Shown one piece after another: positions 45,522 to 55,966 of a stretch of 64,000 nt of DNA; within the stretch, counting starts at the first letter, position 1, and the number at the start of each line of letters is the position of its first letter. The notes below the pieces were generated by a model. The model saw only the letters and a program-made list of their open reading frames with translations, was not told where the DNA came from and did no database searches. The stretch comes from Phialocephala subalpina. Its lineage: Eukaryota > Ascomycota > Leotiomycetes > Helotiales > Mollisiaceae. A program made the position numbers and the translations under genes. The DNA lies in NCBI GenBank assembly GCA_900073065.1, contig FJOG01000014.1, forward strand, positions 243,079 through 307,078, given 5' to 3'.

Positions 45522-47860
45522 ATGGCTCAAGTCGAGGACATTTTGGAGACAGTTGGAATGCAACGCTACTCGAGTGCTTTTCTGGAAGCAGGTTTTGATA
45601 ATTTGGAATCGCTTTCCCAGATCAGAGAGATAGATTTCTTGAAATTAAATGTCCGTCTGGGAGATAGGAGGAAGTTACAACGAGCAATTGCTCGCAGACA
45701 ATCCTGGCCAGACTTGGCGCCTCTTCCGATCCCAAAGCAAAACCGGAATGATCATCAAGTGTCTTCTCACGAAGAATCTGTGCTTCTACCTTCCGAACCA
45801 AGTTCTAGTTCTGGCTCCGGATCGTCCTCAGACCTGTCCTTGAACCCTACTCTCTCGAGTGGATCGACAAGCTTTCCTGCAACCCCGTCACCGTTGTCGC
45901 TACTTCCAAGCTCGATAGGCTTGAGTCACGAGAAGTCACATACTGTATCTGACCTCCAGTCTTACATCTCCGCAATATTAAGGGACAAGGACATCTTGCT
46001 AGATGCAAGTAGCGACTACAATGACAAGGTGGGTATCTCTTTTTCTCCTTCCAGCAAACTGGAACGCTAACTTCTACTAGGTCGCCGATCTCCAGTCCTC
46101 AAACATGCAGCCCTATGGTATGTCTATCAGTGGCCTATCGCTTACATCTGCAGCACCACTCTCTACCGGAGAAAGTCTCGTCGAGGAAGTCTGTCAAGCT
46201 CTTTCAAGATCTGCAACTGTGCCGGGTCCAAACATACTCAACCACCACCAGCTCCAACAGAACCTAGAGATTATCGAAAACTCTAGTCAGCCTTTCCAGA
46301 TCCACTTGGGATATGAAGTACACCTCGAGGCATTCGCACAGAAATTCAACCACATTATCCACCTCTTCGATGAATCCCGCCTCCGTGAAAACTTTGACGC
46401 TGCAATCAAAGGGTCTGCAATCCACGAAGAATTAATGATCGAGCTGTTTCTCGCGTTTGCTCTGGGAGCAACGTACACTGAAGTCCAGGCACCATCTCTC
46501 CATCTTGAGATGTACCTCAAAGGTCGTGTACTGTTATCTACCCTGCAAACTTGGAGCGACGATATGTGGATGATGCGAATATTGGTCTTGGTAGCTTTGT
46601 ATCACCTGAACATGTTCCCCAGTTCCGTGTTTCACTTTCTCGGTAAGTCGCCCTTCGCCTCAATGTCGCAGCAAACATTGTATCTAACCTACCACAGAGC
46701 TAGCAATACAGCTAGGGCAGCAAAATGGTTTGGACTCCTCAACCTTCCCTCTTCCAGACGTTCCAGAGCCAAGGCGCTCTCATTGGCTCCGAGTCTGGAA
46801 AAGTATCGACTTTCTGCATAACGTAAGTCCTCTTCTCTTCACTGTCATCCCACGCTACTAACAAAGAACAAGTGGCAGCTGCTCAACTCCTGCAAATCGA
46901 AACTCAGCATTACAGACACAGAATACATGATCAACATTATGGTAAGTTGTCAACGACACAATTCCACTTCCAAGCACTGAGATGAAACCCCCAGGAACCA
47001 CCATTACTCTATGAGGAATCTCTCAACAGCCGCCTCACTCAAATGAACATGAGCGTCCTCAGCAGCCTACTCAAAGAAGTCCTCCGCGACAGCGCCAGGT
47101 GCCATCCAGCAATAACGAGTCCACCTCTTTTGAAGGTCCACTTAAGATCGCTTTCTAAATTCTACTCGGATCTTCCCATCTGCTTTTGCCTCCAGCCCAG
47201 CATTCAGGAATCTGGATCTAGATTAGTTGATGGAGCGAATGATCGACAAATCGCTAGCATTGTATGCTTTTCCCCTTTCATCCTTTCTCCCATATTTACC
47301 ATTTGCTGACTGGACTCTTTTTTCAAGCTTAATATTCACGTTTTTTACCTCGGGATACAATGCCAGCTGTTATACCCAGCTCTTATCAGCTTGGTCCATG
47401 ATTCGCAGATTGGGGGTGGGAGCTCAGCCATGATCGATTATGCGAGTCAATGGTAAGTCAGGTGCGAACCTTCAATCTGTAGAAAACCTTATGGTCTGAC
47501 GTTGAAATAGTGTCGAGTCAGCTAAAGCTGTCGTTGAACTCTGTGGAGATGTTTCGAACTCCGGGTTTCAGCTCAAGGGACATTGGATTGTGTTGTAAGT
47601 GGTTGTTCAAGCTCCTAGAGGGAAGTTGATTAACATTGACTAACTTGTTACACAGACATTTCCTTTTTAACAGCATTTGTGTCATGATCCTGGATTGCGT
47701 CCGGGCAGAGAAAGCGGGCCAGATGGATGTATGGACCGAGAATCTGGAACATATTAACAAGGGGTTGAAATTGCTTCAAGGGATCGCGGACGGGTCTCCT
47801 GTCGTTGGATATCGAATGGCTGCAGCCAACACATTTCTCAAATCTTTGCAGCGATATTGA
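45522..47860 (+). CDS. SAM domain fused to fungal transcription-factor middle region
   Basis: Eight exons: 45522-46028, 46081-46642, 46698-46822, 46879-46941, 46995-47261, 47328-47452, 47511-47594 and 47656-47860, together 645 residues. Residues 3-60 form a sterile alpha motif: VEDILETVGMQRYSSAFLE, the core hydrophobics, then LGDRRKLQRAI. A Ser/Pro-rich linker follows. From about 215 the sequence resembles the fungal-specific transcription-factor homology region: LFLAFALGATYTEVQ, LGQQNGLDSSTFPLPDVPEPRR cut short here to its pattern, SHWLRVWKSIDFLHN, and a helical end. No Zn2Cys6 cluster was seen anywhere. It may be a regulator that acts through SAM-mediated oligomerisation. All introns are 52-66 bases with good signals. 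The SAM exon and leader are shared with the pseudogene at 49.8 kb. Confidence 0.72.
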
Positions 47861-47878
47861 ATCAGGCGAATTGGGTTT

Positions 47879-48068
47879 GTCATTTGGATGCGAAAAATGG
47901 AGGGATGATGTAAACACAAGATACCCATTGAGCGTAGAATGGTTGTCATTTGGATGCAAAGAATGGAGGGATGATTTGAACATAAGATACCCATCGAGCG
48001 AGAGAAGGGGATGTTATTTGAGCGGAAATAATGGAGGTACGTCATGTATACGAGATACCCATTGAGCG
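47879..48068. repeat. three-copy tandem repeat, about 66 bp unit
   Basis: Units begin GTCATTTGGATGCRAA and end in GATACCCATYGAGCG, starting at 47879, 47945 and about 48013. Copies 1 and 2 are nearly identical; copy 3 is more diverged. The array starts 19 bases after the stop codon of the SAM-transcription-factor-like gene and so lies in its 3' untranslated region. Confidence 0.8.
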
Positions 48069-49018
48069 TTTTTAGCAATTGGTTCGTTCATTCTCAACCT
48101 CGTCCACTCTTTTCACCGTGAAGTTACTCTCGAAGGGTTTAACTTGCGAGAGGAATATTCACATTTACCACAGTGCTCCGCTCCATTGTAAATGAGTTAT
48201 GAAGTAAGTAGTAAACTGAAGCTTGCTACTTAAAGCAAGTAGTTGCGAGGATTTTTATGTGCAAGGCATTATCGGAAAGGCAAGAGTGGGTAAGAAGTAC
48301 TTGTCTTGGAAATTTCTCCGCAAAGAAAACGCCATTCCGTCAAATATATCGATGTATGGGTACGGCCCCTTCTCTAAGCTGTAGGAGACTTAACAATTAC
48401 AAATAATTATTAACTAGGTGTTGATTATTGTTGTAGCTCCTGAGATTTTGGGGTGAACACGATTGGTAAATGATGAATACGTACTGTACGTCTCAGCATG
48501 CATACTATAATGTGGTATAATGGTGTGAGTTCAGGCCAGTCTTTTTCCTTATTACGATGCCGCGCCAGCCAATGGGGTGCCGTATATTCTACGCCAGCAT
48601 TGCAATTTTTAGCCACGTCGAACATTCCCATAAAGCTTTCTAAAAACAAAATCCTATTACAGCTCTTCTTACATGTGCTTGTTGTGCTTAGCCTGAATCT
48701 CTTCTGCGGGGAGAAGTGGGGCGTCTTACCTAAAGGAAAAGATGAACGGACAAATGACTTGTCAATACCAAGCTTTCACTGAAGATCTTGCGCTCTGAGA
48801 TGACGTAGGTGGCACAAAAAGCTGAATAAGAATGATGGTTGATAAATCTGGTCAATCAGTCCTCATGGAGTGTCTTTAGAGCGGAGGTATATCCTATCGT
48901 CATCGAGAAACATCGAGAAACATCATGCACCTCTGGCTGAAATCCCACCGCTGGTCATCGATCTGAAGAATGCCATGACGTCTTCTCAAACGGGTCACAG
49001 ATCGTTCTTTACATAAAG
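48069..49018. other. intergenic
   Basis: No gene seen between the tandem array and the assembly gap. Confidence 0.4.
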
Positions 49019-49057
49019 CCTTACAAAATGCTCAAAACAATGTCGGAAACCAGTCCC
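49019..49057. repeat. left copy of gap-flanking repeat
   Basis: This 39-base stretch beginning CCTTACAAAAT recurs at 49644-49685 on the other side of the gap, where the copy has three extra single A bases. Confidence 0.8.
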
Positions 49058-49643
49058 NNNNNNNNNNNNNNNNNNNNNNNNNNNNNNNNNNNNNNNNNNN
49101 NNNNNNNNNNNNNNNNNNNNNNNNNNNNNNNNNNNNNNNNNNNNNNNNNNNNNNNNNNNNNNNNNNNNNNNNNNNNNNNNNNNNNNNNNNNNNNNNNNNN
49201 NNNNNNNNNNNNNNNNNNNNNNNNNNNNNNNNNNNNNNNNNNNNNNNNNNNNNNNNNNNNNNNNNNNNNNNNNNNNNNNNNNNNNNNNNNNNNNNNNNNN
49301 NNNNNNNNNNNNNNNNNNNNNNNNNNNNNNNNNNNNNNNNNNNNNNNNNNNNNNNNNNNNNNNNNNNNNNNNNNNNNNNNNNNNNNNNNNNNNNNNNNNN
49401 NNNNNNNNNNNNNNNNNNNNNNNNNNNNNNNNNNNNNNNNNNNNNNNNNNNNNNNNNNNNNNNNNNNNNNNNNNNNNNNNNNNNNNNNNNNNNNNNNNNN
49501 NNNNNNNNNNNNNNNNNNNNNNNNNNNNNNNNNNNNNNNNNNNNNNNNNNNNNNNNNNNNNNNNNNNNNNNNNNNNNNNNNNNNNNNNNNNNNNNNNNNN
49601 NNNNNNNNNNNNNNNNNNNNNNNNNNNNNNNNNNNNNNNNNNN
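49058..49643. other. assembly gap (586 N)
   Basis: Run of N. Because both flanks carry the same 39-42 base sequence, the adjoining contigs may in fact overlap. Confidence 0.95.
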
Positions 49644-49685
49644 CCTTACAAAATAGACTCAAAACAATAGTCGGAAACCAGTCCC
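49644..49685. repeat. right copy of gap-flanking repeat
   Basis: Near-identical to 49019-49057, with three single-A insertions. It is followed directly by an A-rich stretch. Confidence 0.8.
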
Positions 49686-49769
49686 AAAAAATAAAAAAAA
49701 AAATTTAAATTTGGGGGCTTTCATCCACCACAAGGTTATTAGACCATCGAGGTCCAGACAGCGGGTCAG

Positions 49770-49788
49770 CACGTGATCTCGCTACCCC
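49770..49788 (+). promoter_or_regulatory. second copy of CACGTG leader element
   Basis: Identical 19 bases to 45500-45518, two bases before the ATG of the SAM-kinase pseudogene. Confidence 0.6.
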
Positions 49789-49790
49789 TC

Positions 49791-52511
49791 ATGGCCGACG
49801 AGGTTGAAGAGATCCTGAACGAGCTCGGGTTGGAGCAGTATTTCAATACGATTCATCGAGCAGGTTTTTGTTCTTGGAACACGCTAAGGGGAATTCGAGA
49901 GAAGGATTTGTTAAGGTTGAACTTTCGACTGGGAGATATCAGGAAGTTGCAAAGGGAGATCGCGAGGAGGCAGATGTGGCCCGAGACAAGACCACTGCCA
50001 ACATCTGCGGATATGAGAAGACACCATCAGGCGGGCTCACGAAATTCTTCTGTCCTGCAGTATTTGGGATCTGGCGAGGGAAGTTATAGATCGGATTCTT
50101 TCAAGGGTGGATCGACGAGTACAGCTCTTTCTATTGAACGTTCGAATCCTCTCGCTCAAAAGGAGACAGTCAGGGAAGGAGATATATTTCAAATCTCGGT
50201 CAGGTAAGACTAGCCCTCAATGAACAAAGTATTCGGTCTCATAAGTACAGATTGAGATACTGAACGCAAGCGGCCACCAGGAGCATCGCTCTCTACGCAA
50301 ACGGTTCAAAACCTAGGCTCAGGCAGCCTGCGTATGGGGATTTCAGGTCGAAGCTATCTCGAACATTGGACGGTCAAAGACCGAGGGGCATAATTGGAAT
50401 TTAGATTCTGGAATCCTAATCAATTTAACGATAATTCAACTCCCAGAAAGCTCTCTGGGCCGAAGAAAAGTACCTCTCCACTTGCTTCTCATTCTCTCAG
50501 CCAAGCCATCGTTCCGAATAGTCGCGAACGGAAAATCTAGTGACCAGGATACAAAGATGTGTACGTAATAACATCACATGAAGGTTTCAACGCACCTCTA
50601 TACAGACACAAACAAGAGAGTAAATCTGATGCGCATCCCTACGCTGCACCTAAATTATATACAACCCGCCGTAGTAATTAAATACTACACAAAGGCTTGT
50701 GATATCTGGTCGCTCGGCGTCGTTGTCTTCAAGAACAGCTACGGCCCCCTTCCACATTTTCATCGTGTTCGGAAAGTCCTCGTCTAGGAGGATCTCGACG
50801 CTATAATTGGAATGGGTGGTGAGCGGCGTGACCTCGTTCAAGTTGAATTGAAATGACATCAAGATCCAATACGAACGGCGAAGGTCAGGAAATTCATGGC
50901 CGTTAAGATACTAGAGCGACCTACGAGAGCATCAAAGCAAGAAGACTAGAAACAATCATTATATTATGCTTTAAAGCGTGAAGTCGAAACTCTTTTTGAG
51001 ATAAGCCATGTAAATAAGTCTCTTTCAACCTCTTATACTCATAAAACTGATATTTGTACTAGCCATACATCGTCGATTATATCGCGTTACAAAGCTGGGA
51101 TAATCCGAAGGTAAAGATATTTATGGGCCTAAAGGGGGCCTTGGAATTATTAGTCGAGAGCAGAGTCGAAGCGTCTGCCGTTGCGAGCTCCATCTTCCCG
51201 CAAATGCTACAAGCGCTTAACTATATTGCATAAAAGGGCATCGTTCATCGAAATGTGAATCCAGAGAATATTCTCTACATATCTCAGCCGGACGGTCAAT
51301 ATCAGTTCCAGTGAAGGGATTTTGGACTTTGCAATCATATTGTTAATGCCGCGACATTTGCAAGTAGCTAGCTTTACATGCCCCCCAAGATGTTTAAAGA
51401 AGGGGATCAAACACACAAGGTAAATGTTTAGTCACTCTATGTTACGATACTATAAACATTAGATGCAAGAGAATTTCGTCAGCGGTCGCATTAGTTTAAG
51501 ACTATTGCGGAGGTCCAGCTGGCAGTTTTGTTTGCAGCCTCTAAAGTGGATTCGGTTTCAAAGATTCGGGACATAGCAATCGTCAACCCGGAAGAACGTA
51601 CTTTTGCAGCATAGATGCTTGTCAAGCACTTCAACGGAGTAGGACTTAGCACTCCGCGGAATCAAGTCCCAGCTCTCACCAGCAGCCCTCCTCCCAAAAT
51701 CGCCACCGCCGAAGCTCCGCCCCTAGCCTCTCCCTCCTTAACAACTCGGACTGCACAAGCAAAACCGAGAGGTTTGCAAATGAATGCGAATATGTTTGCA
51801 ACCCCAGCTCAGTACCGTGTCGAGAAAGTTCGTGGTCCTTTTCAACCACAATCTTTTCGCCGGCTACAAGAGATTCGCCCAAAACCACAGGCTAAGGACT
51901 TTTTTTATACTTAGATAATTGACAACCTTTTTCTCCACTCACAGATTCTGTTGCCTCTGTACCGCCATTCTCTGCAAGACCCCAGCCGCCTGTGACGATT
52001 GAACTAGATGGTCAGTGTTGGCAGAATCCTATGAATAATTACCTGGAAGGAACTTTCCTTCCCTCTTTTCCGACGTCGCTGTGCCTAATTCCTCCCATCG
52101 CCTTGGAAGGCATCTCCCCGCTGCGGCGCTCAGCACGATTCATTCGTACCGCTAAATTCTATTAGTGGGGGAGTCTGAACCCTGCTTCTTGCACCTGTTT
52201 GCGCCGCACCAACCAACAGAACAATAATACGGAGCTCGGATTGCGCCGTCAGGGTCTCTGGTTTGTAGCAGGCGGTTCGAATGATTGGAGCTGGCCCACT
52301 TCAAATTTGTACAGTACCCTGCGGGATGATGGTCCTGCCGTGCTTATGCCAATCCAGAACACATGATTAAGCCACAGCGTTCAACCCCAACATCAATGTT
52401 GAATATCTATATTTCCTTGACGACAAAATTAGTCCTGAAGACATCGTCTTAATTGAAAGACAACAAGAGATGGCGATCCTACGAAGTACGAAGGGTACTC
52501 TCCGCCTTTAA
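49791..52511 (+). pseudogene. SAM-domain protein kinase, degenerate and rearranged
   Basis: The first exon (49791 to about 50212) is intact and encodes a SAM domain (VEEILNELGLEQYFNTIHRAG, closing LGDIRKLQREIARRQ). After it the frame is broken repeatedly. Kinase pieces can still be read: a loop-like IIGMGGERRDLVQVELK near 50795, MAVKILERP at 50896, QALNYIA then KGIVHRNVNPENIL (HRD changed to HRN) and RDFGLCNHIV near 51230-51330, and MPPKMFKEGDQTHK near 51380. The next expected block, CDIWSLGVVVF, is instead found upstream at about 50690. The C-terminal tail continues at 51615-51914 (FNGVGLSTPRNQVPAL) and 51945-52511. At least six in-frame stops are present. It is a dead copy of a SAM-kinase of the signalling type. 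Confidence 0.75.
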
Positions 52512-52933
52512 AAAAGCCATCCACGGTTTGTTAGCTTTTTATGTCAACTTAGCCGTAGCTACTATCTTGCCGAAAAGGGGCCGCGGGAAATGAAATGTAG
52601 GTACAAGTTGAATGAGCCCATAGGATCTTTGAATAGTGTAAGGAATACAATACCTCGTATTTTATACGGAGTTTACAATTTAGCCGGACATCTATAAATA
52701 AACAAGGTCCTACATGAGCCCCTACACGCCGTCTACAAAGAATATGCCACCCATGTGAAGTAATTGGTCCGTCACTAATATTTTGTGTTTTCTGAGTAGT
52801 TGCCTAGAAGTGGTTGGCAATCTCTAAAGGGTATTTACTTGGCACAATTCCACGTCCCTCACAATTTACAAGCCTTTACTCTTCTCGTCTCTTATATACA
52901 CAAGAACTTAAACTCACGAATTATCTTAACACA
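52512..52933. promoter_or_regulatory. upstream region of GPI-anchored protein
   Basis: AT-rich intergenic stretch ahead of the secreted protein gene. No specific site recognised. Confidence 0.4.
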
Positions 52934-53665
52934 ATGATAAGTTCTCTTATCCTGCTCCTTCCAGCGCTCGGGATCTTCGCTAGCTATGTGTCCGCATCTG
53001 CGCAAGCAACGACTTCCGCACTAGTACAGTCTCCATCGACCATCACTCTCCTCGTTACTCTATCCCCATCAGTGCCTGGAGGGCCAACGTCTGAGCAAAC
53101 GCTCACCCTCACCGAAAACCCAACTTTTAATGGTGCCAGCCCTGCCTTTACCACTACACCCGGTGGCGGCTACCCCGATATAGGTGTTGTGCCAGCGGAC
53201 AACCCACCATGCTCGAGCGTTAATGCGATAGTCAGCAGTTGCGATACGTTGGCGTCGTGGTATGTCCTGCCCCTAACAGTGCAAGCACAATGCCTGTGCA
53301 ATATTGGGCCATGGGATTCAGTAGTGTCTGTGTGCTATGAAACGTTGATGGTGGCAGGGCAGTATTATGCGTCCTCATTGAGCTCGCATGGGTTGCTGGG
53401 CGTCTGTTCGACATACGGACTGGGGCCTACGTGGTCCGGATCCGCCATCGCGAGTATTTCGGCCACGACTACACCAGTGACAGTAACTGACACGAGCATT
53501 GGGACGGTGAAGAGCAGTACGGGGAGTGCGACGACGAATGTAACGCGGAGCACGACACAGAACCCGATACAGAGCCCCACACAGATCGCGACGGGTTCAG
53601 GATCATCCTCTCTAGCGCGGCCTTCGTTGCTTATGTCACTATTGGCTTGGCTATTGGCGCTATAG
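52934..53665 (+). CDS. secreted, GPI-anchored, six-Cys protein
   Basis: A single exon of 243 residues from the ATG at 52934, preferred over 52814 because it starts a clean signal peptide (MISSLILLLPALGIFASYVSA). The middle has six Cys in a C...C...CxC...C...C pattern (PPCSSV, SSCDTL, QCLCN, VCYE, VCSTYG). The last 80 residues are Ser/Thr-rich and end in a hydrophobic tail (PSLLMSLLAWLLAL), as for GPI attachment. Such proteins sit on the plasma membrane or in the cell wall. The Cys spacing is unlike the eight-Cys CFEM domain, and no family is recognised. The gene stands alone between two pseudogenes. Confidence 0.75.
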   Translation: MISSLILLLPALGIFASYVSASAQATTSALVQSPSTITLLVTLSPSVPGGPTSEQTLTLTENPTFNGASPAFTTTPGGGYPDIGVVPADNPPCSSVNAIVSSCDTLASWYVLPLTVQAQCLCNIGPWDSVVSVCYETLMVAGQYYASSLSSHGLLGVCSTYGLGPTWSGSAIASISATTTPVTVTDTSIGTVKSSTGSATTNVTRSTTQNPIQSPTQIATGSGSSSLARPSLLMSLLAWLLAL

Positions 53666-54804
53666 CGATTCTTTAGACTGGTGGCTGTAGTCTCAGAGTC
53701 CGGCACTGATAAATCTGAGCGTGACGTTAGGGTTATGAATAGGAAAGATAAAAGAGTGTCTGTCTCTACTACCTAATAGGGTATATTTAAACGTACTTAC
53801 CGCCTTGCTAAATATATTTCTTTCTCGAGTGTAACTATTGACTTCGTGTCTTGCCCTCTAAACAAATGTTACGAAAGATATTATAAAAGGTTTGAATATA
53901 TTTCAATTCCAATGTAAGCTATCTACCTCAAAACTAGTTGACGACGGACGGATAGCTGTATTAGATGACTGTCGGTATCACAGGGATACCTACTCGAGTA
54001 GGCCAGAAGCACGTAAGAGTCTTAGTCTTAGTATGCTTGAAAGTTGGTTGTATTCTCTAAGTAAGAGCATAAAGTTGGAGAGTTATATCCTCCAACTTTG
54101 TCTCGTTCCCACGCTAGTCCCAATGTAGCCTAATGCTACACGTGACTAGCATATTATACCCACAATGACACTGGTGACTTCATAATGATTTGCATCATAA
54201 TCGTTATTTATCGCAGTACTAACTTACAAGCCCCATTTAAAGTCCTAATTGAGTACTAGGATAGACAGCAGAACATGTCGTCATGTAGGACGGATGAGCT
54301 GGTCAAAAGGCATGATATGTCTTGTTGCCATGACGAAAACACACCAATATTAGCAGAAGGCCTTTTCGCCTTTGACTTCGTTGATTCCTTCCCACACGAT
54401 ACAGACGTTCGTTTGCTCATCATCTTTGGCAGCTTTCCCTTCACTTCTGACCAGTCAAGCCAGAGGACTTAGACAGGACCCTGGATCGCTCCGGCTGGCT
54501 TGTCATCTGTGTATCGCAATCTCCCAGGGAAAATACCAAGAAAGTCTCCAGGGAAGATGGAAACTAAAGGAGAGACAGTAAGGAGTTTTGCTGACGGTAA
54601 CTTACCCTTTAGAGTCTTCTTTCCGGAGATTCCTTCGTATGGTATCATACTAACATAGATCGATTTGTTACAATCGACATGACCCTTAATGCCACGACGG
54701 AGGATATGCGAATTTGACTTTCCAGAGACAACCTGGAGGTTTTGACCTGCTGACAAGTCACTAATTGATTATATCCTTAGGGAGGCTATTGCCGCACCAC
54801 GAAC
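53666..54804. other. intergenic, 1.1 kb
   Basis: AT-rich in its first half. No gene recognised; further eroded pieces of the hydrolase remnant downstream may lie here but could not be read. Confidence 0.4.
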
Positions 54805-55174
54805 GAAGCCGTAATATTTTATAACGACTTGCTGGTGGCTGAGCAGGAAAAATGATTGCAGCTGTGGTGCACACGCCAGTTCCTGTTTTCAAGTGCAAGT
54901 CGACATACGAACCATGGCATGTTATACTATGCATGTACATTTCTGCACGAATGACAACGCGATTCCTCTGGCCATGCAAACGGGCATGGCCAGCCAAATG
55001 GGCAATATCACTACATATGAAATTCAGTCGTCACATTCGCCATTTATCAGCTCACCAGATGAAGTAGTGAAAGGGATTGAGTTGGCAGCGAGGGTTGGTG
55101 AAGAAAAGAAGCTGTCAGTACAGATAAAAATAAAATACGAGGCTCTGAAGGATTATTCTCCTTCAAAGGATTAA
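54805..55174 (+). pseudogene. alpha/beta-hydrolase C-terminal remnant
   Basis: Three overlapping frames give successive parts of one protein: EAVIFYNDLLVAEQEK, then HTPVPVFKCKSTYEPWH, then FCTNDNAIPLAMQTGMASQM followed by SSHSPFISSPDEVVKGI. This is the typical end of a small alpha/beta-hydrolase, with the acid in CTNDNAIP and the catalytic His in SSHSPF. Two frameshifts and one stop separate the parts, and the N-terminal half with the nucleophile is not found upstream. It is a decayed fragment. Confidence 0.6.
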
Positions 55175-55966
55175 ATTGTGACTTCGGATGCCACAGCTGA
55201 TTGTAGAATATCTGACTAACGTTGTATTGCCCAGCTCGCCCAAGTTTGGACATTGACTTGATAGATAAGAGCTCGCCTTTGATACAGGTTGGTGGCACGT
55301 ACCGCAATATTCGATCTGCTCTGTTCTGCGTTGCTCCCGAATGTGGGTATTCATGGGGCAGACGCCAAATTCGCATCAACATCACAGCTTATAGTCACTG
55401 CATCGCGCGAACGGCCATCATAGGAATCTGAGGCGATAACAAATTATCTATCTAACCTCATTATACTTGAATGATAAATACGAGCACTTTGTCTGAGGCC
55501 GCGTTCGAATACCGCGGAGGCAGAAACCCGGATCCTGAGGGTCCTATGTCGGCGAGCAGACGCTATAAAAAGTTTCTAGGGAAGAATGTGCTGTATCTCA
55601 CGGTTGCGAACATACCGACAGAGGAGATAGCTGCTGCCGAGGTTGCTTACCCGTGAGCGAGATCATTTTCAATAATTTAATGGAGGAAATGACCTGTTTT
55701 GACACTTTATTACTGAGCAGAATCGGCCGCTAAGTTTGTTCAGCTGCCTTTTATCTGAGCACAATAACCTCACCATTGTTTGATTTATTGATGGCCACTA
55801 TTCAAAGTTTGTGTTTAACTATTGGGGCAGAAGCGAAAGGGAAGGTAGTTCTGAGAGAAGAGTTGATACTGATTGGAAATAGGTGCAGTTCTAGTATACA
55901 GGATATTCCTTACTTATAGCCCATTCTGAGTACCTCAGATCTAGTGCATACAGGGGTTATAATAGA
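55175..55966. other. intergenic, 0.8 kb
   Basis: A 61-codon plus-strand ORF at 55471-55656 has no features. Otherwise nothing recognisable. Confidence 0.45.
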
